A DNA stretch of 64,000 nucleotides from Artocarpus heterophyllus. Its lineage: Eukaryota > Streptophyta > Magnoliopsida > Rosales > Moraceae. The stretch spans positions 496,001-560,000 of the forward strand of contig CM046341.1 of the NCBI GenBank assembly GCA_025403435.1, given 5' to 3'. Below the pieces are notes generated by a model. The model worked only from the letters and a program-made list of their open reading frames with translations. It had not been told where the DNA came from and ran no database searches. The position numbers and the translations under genes were made by a program. Shown here in pieces: positions 56,522-64,000 of this stretch (position 1 is the stretch's first letter; the number at the start of each line of letters is the position of its first letter).

Positions 56522-59500
56522 TTACTCAAAGACTCTCCCAGTAAGTGTCTTTGTAAATGGATCAGCTAAATTGTCCTCTGACGCGATTTTGCACATTGTG
56601 ACATGCCCGCCCTCAACGAAGTCCTTTATCATATCATACTTCCGATCAATTTGCTTACTCTTCTTGTGAAATCTTGGTTCCTTAGCATTAGCTACTACTG
56701 CACTGTTATCACAGTACAGTGATACTGCCTTATCCATACCAGGAACTACCTCAAGATCCCTAAAGAACTTGCGGAGCTGCACTACTTCTTTCGAAGCATC
56801 ACTAGCTGACACATACTTGGCCTCCATCGTTGAATCTGAAGTGCAATCTTGCTTCATACTTCTCCAACTGATGCCATCGCCTCCCAGAGTAAACACAAAA
56901 CCCGAAGTCGATTTCCTAGAATCTAGACAAGATTGAAAATATGAGTCAGTATATCCTAGAGGAGTCAGGTCCTCACCCGAATATACAAGCATATTCCCTC
57001 GAGTCCTTCTCAGGTACTTGAAAATATACTTTATTGCAACCCAGTGGTTCGGTCCTTGATCCGCATGAAATCGACTTACAATCCCGACCGCATAACTTAT
57101 ACCCGGTTGTGTGCAAAGCATGGCATACATGAGACTACCCACTGTCGAAGCATAAGGCACCTTCTTCATGTCTTCTCTTTCTTCATAAGACTTTGGGGAG
57201 TCTTTCTTGGAAAGAGTAATTCCAGACCTAGATGGTTGCCCACCTATCTTGGAATCCTGCATTGCAAACCTCTTGAGAATTTTATCTATGTAGCCAGCCT
57301 GTGACAAAGCTATCATTTTGTTCTTCCTATCCCGAAAGATATGGATACCGAGATCAAAATTAGCCTCACCCAAGTCCTTCATGTCAAACTGCTTGGTCAA
57401 CCATAATTTAACCGATGACAATGCCCCAACGTCATTGCCAACTAGCAGAATGTCATCTACATATAGTAGAAGAAAAACCACCTTCCCATCCTTAATGTGT
57501 TTGTAAACACATGGTTCATCCACATTTTGTGAGAACCCATAAGTCTTGATCACCTGATCAAATCTTATGTTCCAAGAACGAGAAGCCTGCTTAAGTCCAT
57601 AAATTGACTTTAGCAGCTTACAAACCTTACCCTCTTGACCCGTGACCTTGAACCCGTTTGGTTGTTCCATATAAATGGACTCATCAAGATAGCCATTTAG
57701 AAAAGCCGTCTTGACATCCATCTGCTAAATCTCGTAGTTGAGAGCGGTAGCTATGGATAAGAGAATCTGGATGGACTTAAGCATGGCTATAGGCGAAAAG
57801 GTTTCCTCATAATCGATTCCTTCCTTTTGCGTATAACCCTTAGCTACCAGTCTAGCCTTAAAGCTTTCGACCTTTCCATCCACTCCTCCTTTTCTCTTGT
57901 AGATCCACTTACACCCTCTGGGTTTTACCCCTTCGAGAAGATCCACAAGCTCCCAGACCTGATTAGTCTCTATAGACTTCATCTCTATGTTCATGGCCTT
58001 TGTCCAGAGTTTTCAATCAACATCCTCCATAGCTTCTGTGTAAGTATAAGGATCCCTATCATGTTCATCCGGTTCAGCCAAGAAGACCTCCCCATTGAAC
58101 ATGTACCTCTCAGGTTGACGTCCGATCCTCCCACTACGTCGAAGCCCCTGAGATTGTTATTCAAGTTTGTTTGGTTTTTCTACATTGTTCGGAACGGTTT
58201 CATTCGGAACCTCCAGAGTGATTTGATCACTCCTTAACTCCTCAAGCACCACTTTGCTTCGAGGTTTAAAGTCGTCCATGTAACTCTCCTCAAGGAAAGT
58301 TGCATTAGCAGAAACCACGACTTTATTTTCCTTCGGGTTAAAAAAATAACCCCCTTTAGTCCCTTTTGGATATCCTACAAACACACACACTTTTTAAAGT
58401 GCTTCCAACTTATTCAGATCCTTAAACAGGATATAAGATGGACATCCCCATATGCGAATATGGTTTAAGGATGTCTTTCTTCTTGTCCACAACTCGTGAG
58501 GAGTTTTAGAGACCAATTTTGAAGGCACATTGTTCAAAAGATAACATGCAGTTTGTAGTGCATATCCCCAAAAGGATAAAGGTAATGATGAATAACTCAT
58601 CATGGACCTGACCATGTCCAACAAAGTCCTATTTCTTCTCTCTGCTACGCCATTCTGCTGCGGAGTGCCCGGCGCAGTCAAATGGGATAAAATCTCATTC
58701 TCTAACAAGTGTCCCAAGAACTCATCAGAAAGGTATTCTCCACCTCGATCGGATCAAAGTGCCTTTATGGGTCTACCCAATTGCTTTTCCACTTTAGCCC
58801 GAAGCTCCCTGAACTTGTCAAAAGTTTTGCTTTTGTGGTGCATCAGGCACACATACCCATATCTTGAGTAATCGTCAATAAAAGTGACGAAGTACTCATA
58901 CCCTCCTCGTGCCCGGATGTTCATCGGTCCACAAACATCACTATGCACAAGTTCTAGAACCCCTTTGGCCCTATTGCCTTTAGACCTTATGGTCTTTTGG
59001 TCATTTTACCCTCCAAACAAGATTCACATTGAGGTATAGATTCCACCTTTAAGTGACTTAAAGGTCCATTCCTTACCAACCTTTGAATCCTATTCAGGTT
59101 AATGTGACCAAGGCGCAAATGCCAAAGATAAATCTTATTAGAGTGACAAGTTTTAAGCCTTTAGAGTTATTATCATTCATCTCAGCATTAAGCAATAAGT
59201 CCACCTTAGGTTTGATAAAATATAGATTATTTTGCATCCATCCAGAAAAGATAAAATATTTATTTTTATGAATCACCACTTTTTTCATTAAAAGATACCA
59301 CGTAGGAGTCTTTAAATAAACAAGATACAGAAATTAAATTCCTTTTAAATTTAAGAACATAAAAACAATCTTGTAAAAATAAATTTCTATAGTTATCAAA
59401 GTAAAGATGGACGTCTCCCATTGCTTCCGTTGAGACCAAGGATCCATTGCCCATCCAAAGCATGAAGTCTTCATGCAGCAGACTTCTCTTTTCTTTGAAC

Positions 59501-60426
59501 CCCTGCAGAGAAACACAAACATGATTAGTTGCACCGGAATCTATGACCCAAATGTCACTGGATTCCTCAACCAAAAAAGTTTCTAAATACAGAAGATCAC
59601 ACCTACCTCCTTTGGAAAGGAAGTCCTTGCAATGCTTCTTTATATGCCCGACTTTACCACAGAAGAAGCACTTAAGCTTCTTTGGGTTCTTCTTCTTCTT
59701 CTTCTTGCTCTTGGTGTTAGCAGGAACAGAAGACTTCTCGTTCTTGGCCCGTTGCTTCTTTCCATTCCCAGAGTTGGGGTTGGAACCAGAAGCAGCTACC
59801 ATGTTGGCCTCACCACCAGCAGGAGACTCCCTAATCAGTAGTTCAAACTCCTATAACTGTTTCATTGGTTCTGTTAAGGTCATATCCCATCTATTGCTTA
59901 AATTAAATGTAGCTCTAAACGGAATAAATTCCTTAGATAGAGTCTCAAAGACCATAGTCATCTGAGTTTCAGCATCGATGTCGGCTCCATTGGTTTGAGC
60001 CTCAGCTAGGTAACCCATGACCAACATCATATGCTCCTTTACAGATGTCCCTGGTCTCTGTCTACAGTTTAAGAGTTTCTGAAGCGCCCCTTGCCACTTT
60101 GTTATGGCCTGGCCTCCAAACCTGTCCTCAAGATTATCCAAGATCTGCTTTGCAATCTCATAATCTTGATGTTGAGCCTACAGCAAATTATTCATGCTGG
60201 CCATAACATAGCAACGGGCCTGATCAGTGGCATCTTTTCAGCCATCATACACTTGGAATTGCTAATTAGATGAGTCTCCCGTAGGCTCGGGAGGACAAGG
60301 GGTTGTCAAAACATATTTCAGTTTCTCAAAGGACAGGACGATATCCAGGTTCCGTTTCCAATCATTGTAATTCTCACCAGTTAACAGGTTTTTGTCAAGT
60401 ATCGATGATAAAGCATTTTTAGACAT
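56522..60426 (-). pseudogene. Inverted copia-2 gag-pol (broken)
   Basis: Same protein as 49707-53660. It starts [13 protein letters not shown] at 60426. Zinc knuckle, [32 protein letters not shown] and YCDNS are recognisable, the last with the RNase H Asp intact. Stops or frameshifts occur near 60260, 60178, 59848, 59290, 59005, 58755, 58394, 58157, 58010 and 57724. The frame ends early with TAA after GRVFE at 56522, 18 codons short. The integrity contrasts with the intact copy nested in its LTR, so this insertion is clearly older. Confidence 0.92.
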
Positions 60427-61384
60427 TTTTAATCTACAATAAAGAATCATATACCAAACATAAGCAAACATATAATAATTTAGTAAGATAACACAATCAT
60501 GTAAAAACATACAAATGTGTTTATGTGTCAAAACCTTGAAAATATCACAACCTTACAACGATAATTTCCAACTCATAATTCAACAAGCTCCTAGGGGAGT
60601 CATGCCAAATTCAATCAGGAACACGGATCCCCTCCTGATTAATATATACCATCCAGGACCCGTATGATCCAGCATATATTAATAATCGTTTCTTTGGCCA
60701 TTAATTTTATTAACAGAGCTCCAAGGGGAGGTTAATAATAAAATTAACGTAAATGTATAACCATCATTTCAATATTTTATCCATGATTTATAATCACCAC
60801 CTAGGGGTGTGCAACCATAAATCATGCTAAAATACCTTATCCTCTCAGAGATCCAATCTAGTACATGATAGAAATCTCTTCCTAGGGGTCGGGACCACCA
60901 TGTTCTGCCTATGGACCAATGATGGAGGCCTTAGGTTCTCTCTTCGAAAACCTTCTCCCACTCAATCTTTTGAAATCAAGGTTTTATTTTAAAATTATTA
61001 ATGAACAATTTTAATATGAGCGACACTTCCTATTCTATATGACATGTTATCAATATACATGGCAAATCATATTATAATGCAGACAAGCAAAGCAATCAAG
61101 CAAAGCTACAAGCAAAATAATAATTACCGTAATATTATGGTTCCACCCTAGAGAATATAAAACTAAGATTACAAGAGAATAATCAAGACATATATCGATT
61201 CTTCATCCTTGAATCCTCAAGTTGTATCCTTCTTCATGTAATTCCTATCTTCAAGTCTTCAATCACGTATGAATCAAATACTTCATGCTTTCGGTCATAT
61301 CCAAATTTAATATTTCTCAGAATCGTCTCAAAAATAAAATTAAAACTGCACTGCAAAAATTGCACCTTTTTTGAAAAATTTACA

Positions 61385-61645
61385 GCTCTCGGTCGGCAGG
61401 CCGATCTAGGTGATCGGCCTGCCGATCATGCTTCATCGGCCTGCCGATCAAAAAGATTGTCCTGTCGACCTACGAAAGTTTGGCATGCCGAACTAGAAGT
61501 TCAGCCTGCCGAACTAGAAGTTCGGCCTGCCAGTAGAGCCAGTCGATTTCTCCCCACTGACGGCCTGCTGAACCACACGTCTGGCCTACCGATCTGTGAC
61601 CATCGGCCTGCCGAACTGTGATGTTCGGCATGCCGACCGAGCAAA
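61385..61645 (-). repeat. Palindrome cluster in the inverted leader
   Basis: About a dozen copies of TCGGCCTGCCGA-type dyads, more than the eight in the young copy, including ATCGGCCTGCCGAT and TTCGGCCTGCCAG. The number therefore varies between copies of the same element. Confidence 0.8.
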
Positions 61646-61710
61646 AATCTTCATTCCAGAAAATACACTTTTAATGCAATTCATCAATTTTATTTTCAAC
61701 AATTCAAAAA

Positions 61711-62168
61711 CATAAAATTAGAGTCTCAAGAAATACCTAGGTGCGCCATCATCCATCTTCTAGATTTGCCTTCCAGTTCCGTCTTCTCTGAATAATTATT
61801 TAATTACAAAATTTCCACAAATTTAAAATTAAATAACAATTCTTAGACGGAGATGATAGTCCGCCATCTAATTATATGAAAAACCTAGATACATATTCTA
61901 ACCTCTAAGGAACCATAACCGGCATAAATTAATTAACCGGCATAAAATTAGAGTCTCAAGAAATACCTAGGTGCGCCATCATCCATCTTCTAGATTTGCC
62001 TTCCAGTTCCGTCTTCTCTGAATAATTATTTAATTACAAAATTTCCACAAATTTAAAATTAAATAACAATTCTTAGACGGAGATGATATCCGCCATCTAA
62101 TTATATGAAAAACCTAGATACATATTCTAACCTCTAAGGAACCATAACCGGCATAAATTAATTAATTA
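61711..62168. repeat. 230-bp tandem duplication in the inverted leader
   Basis: CATAAAATTAGAGTCTCAAG occurs at 61711 and 61941 and the following sequence repeats almost exactly through AACCATAACCGGCATAAATT. The young copy has only one unit. Confidence 0.9.
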
Positions 62169-62230
62169 ATAAATAATTGAATAACAATTTAATCAACCAT
62201 AATTAATTAATGAACATTCACCATATAATC

Positions 62231-64000
62231 TGTAACGACCCGCCCTTACGTGGCCGTCACTTAACTTAAACATCATCATAAACTTAAACTTACTTACAAT
62301 TAAGGTAGAAAAATTTGTGATAATTTTTTTTTTTTTAAATGGATTCTTACTGAGGAATCCTTAACATGAAACCTTAGAGGAAGTAATAACTATTTTTCAA
62401 ATCTTAATAACAAACGAATTCTTATTAATAAAGAATTCTTAACATATATCCTTAAAAGACATAATAATCATTTCTCAAAACTACATTGCGTAAACCTAAC
62501 GTAATACATAAAATTCTAAAATGTGATAATAACGTAATAATAAACATTACGTCATAACATAGTTATAATTCCTAAAAGCATGATCCTTTACATAATTCAT
62601 AACGTTAATTTCTTGAAACATAACCATAGTAATTTTCTTGAACTTTCCTTTTTAAACATAAGAGTAATTATTTAGGAAGTATTACTTTAAAGACATTTCT
62701 CAATTTAGATAAAATTATTTTCAAGACAGATTTTAAATTAAATATTAAAATAAAATCCCATTTAAATGCTCTCTAAAACTTTCTTAGCAATTATTATATA
62801 TTTTTGCTTATAATTTTAACGTCTTAACAATAACATATTGTTTTCTTAAAGGTAAACCTTCTTAAACTAAACAAAATATAGTTTCTTATAACTTAAACTT
62901 TTAAGTTTAAGATACTAATTTCTTAAAGCTTTTCTTTTAGACTTTCATAATAACTTCATAAAAACATATTCATAAAATTCATTTCTTAACATAACGTAAA
63001 ACCCTCATAATCCTTTGTAATTCCAAATAAACTTATAATTTTCTTTCTTAAAAATTTTGTGCATTTGTTGCATTGTCTATTGCAACCCTTTTAAACGTTA
63101 AAATCCTCTGGACCAAGGTTGCGTAATCACAAGCTCGGTTTTTAAAACATAATTACGTAAATTATTTATTTATTCATATGCACATAATTTTCGTAAGGTG
63201 TAAGCATACGAAATTTTGTAAAATAAAACATGAATAAATTCGTAAAATAATAATGCAAAAATATTACATTGCGTAAGCGGTATCAATTCCCATCTTCACC
63301 ATTCGTCCGCCGCTCACCACTGCCAATCAAGTGCCGCTGACAGGTTTTTCTTACCTATAGCATGAACATCCTTAAATGAGCTTTCGCTCAGCAAGTAAGA
63401 AATTAGCCTCACAAAATATAAGTAAAAATCATTTTAATAAAAATATGCTTGAGCATTTTATGCTTGCTTATCAACTTGATTTATGCTTAATTATTTAAGC
63501 TGTAACTTATCTTCTTACTTTAAGCCTGAGTGATCATACCGGTTGCGCGCGAGTCTTGGGAAATTAGGGTTCGCGAGGTCCTAACGACACCAAGATCATT
63601 CATTACTTTAACATGGAGCCTACCCATGGGTCAAGAGGTTGGTACGACACCCTTAACTTGTCTTATAAGTTTCACTTGTCTTATTGTGTGTATGCAGCAT
63701 GACTTAATACTACATAACATCACAATTTCGTAACTCATGAATCGTAAATCATAATCATACATGAATCGTAAATCATAATCATACGTGACTTGAAAGTGAT
63801 TAAACAATATAATTTATATATTGCATACATCACACATTAATCATATCATCATCATAGCATTTCACATCATGTCATAACATAACATATCACATCATAACTT
63901 ATAACAGTGTAATAAATCACTGATCATGCATTTTCATAAATTTTATGAAAATATTTAAAATTAATCTATTTTTAAAACTATTCATACTGTAGGTGAGATT
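62231..64000 (-). mobile_element. Inverted Ty3-like LTR, running off the window
   Basis: Starts TGTAACGACCCGCCCTTACG, the reverse complement of an LTR end GGGCGGGTCGTTACA, similar to the ends of LTRs A and D. Further in, in reverse complement, are a block like CTTACT...GAGCTTTCGCTC (63360-63410) and AATCTCACCTACAGTATG at the window edge, equivalents of CATTCTCACCTGCAACATG in A-D. The short open frames here are not genes. It interrupts the inverted copia-2 leader after TAATC (62226-62230). Confidence 0.65.

Larger units (their letters stand above)
44772..62230 (-). mobile_element. Inverted copia-2 retrotransposon, broken and interrupted
   Basis: Minus-strand copy of the copia-2 family. Its 3' LTR runs from 56459 to 55708 and, beyond the young element inserted at 46012-55707, from 46011 to 44772, ending TGTTGGAAAAAACAATG in plus-strand reading. 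Inside lie the gag-pol pseudogene (60426-56522) and the leader (up to 62230). The 5' end is cut by another LTR at 62231, leaving its 5' LTR outside the window. Copia-2 has LTRs of about 2 kb and a leader of about 1.6 kb. Confidence 0.9.
60427..62230 (-). other. Inverted copia-2 leader
   Basis: Mirrors 48190-49706. CCTAGGGG words are at about 60590, 60798 and 60880, with a mutated one (CCAAGGGG) near 60720. A palindrome cluster lies at 61385-61645. Bases 61711-61940 are duplicated in tandem at 61941-62168. Confidence 0.8.

Noticed and set aside
63530..63733. 67-codon frame near the right edge
   Set aside because: It lies inside the inverted Ty3-like LTR in a block equivalent to non-coding parts of LTRs A-D.

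Overview
The window is nuclear DNA from a eudicot plant, most likely woody, though I cannot name the species. The evidence is TIR-NBS-LRR (TNL) resistance genes with plant introns, Ty1/copia and probable Ty3/gypsy LTR elements, CACTA and Tourist-like foldback elements, and an AT-rich background. TNLs are essentially absent from grasses. Nothing is bacterial.

Layout. (1) 1-2.7 kb: a decayed Ty3/gypsy integrase piece, two broken fragments of an LRR receptor-like kinase (RLK), and a 527-bp CACTA-ended foldback element with a 3-bp target duplication. (2) 2.7-20.9 kb: one old Tork-type copia element (copia-1) with matching AGAAC target duplications at its outer ends. It was split by a foldback element that carries a solo LTR, by two further nested LTRs (B and C), and by a solo LTR (D) that itself carries a solo LTR of a second copia family (copia-2). 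Most layers can be peeled off by their target-site duplications. (3) 21.6-42.2 kb: a minus-strand cluster of three TNL paralogs. TNL1 (30145 to 23008) has all six exons and a single one-base frameshift. TNL2 (37442 to 32025) lacks the TIR exon and is heavily broken. TNL3 (42203 to 41099) is only the 3' end. The DNA beyond the 3' ends of TNL1 and TNL3 is paralogous and contains RLK scraps, so the cluster grew by tandem duplication. (4) 42.2-44.8 kb: an LTR-like fragment with its own TATA box, then two exon-like fragments I do not recognise. (5) 44.8-62.2 kb: an inverted, broken copia-2 element whose 3' LTR is interrupted by a young, full-length copia-2 element (46012-55707). The young element has two 2033-bp LTRs and one uninterrupted 1317-codon gag-pol frame. 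(6) 62.2-64 kb: an inverted LTR of a Ty3-like family that runs off the window.

The resistance locus consists of intracellular immune receptors: TIR NADase, NB-ARC switch, LRR sensor and C-terminal jelly-roll (C-JID) domain. TNL1 is the only near-complete one and has an unusual in-frame 99-bp tandem duplication that gives two MHD motifs. The other recurring signal is a short interrupted palindrome (TTCGGC-AG-GCCGAA and variants). It is clustered in LTRs and leaders of at least two unrelated retrotransposon families, with opposite polarity at the two ends of the Ty3-like LTRs.
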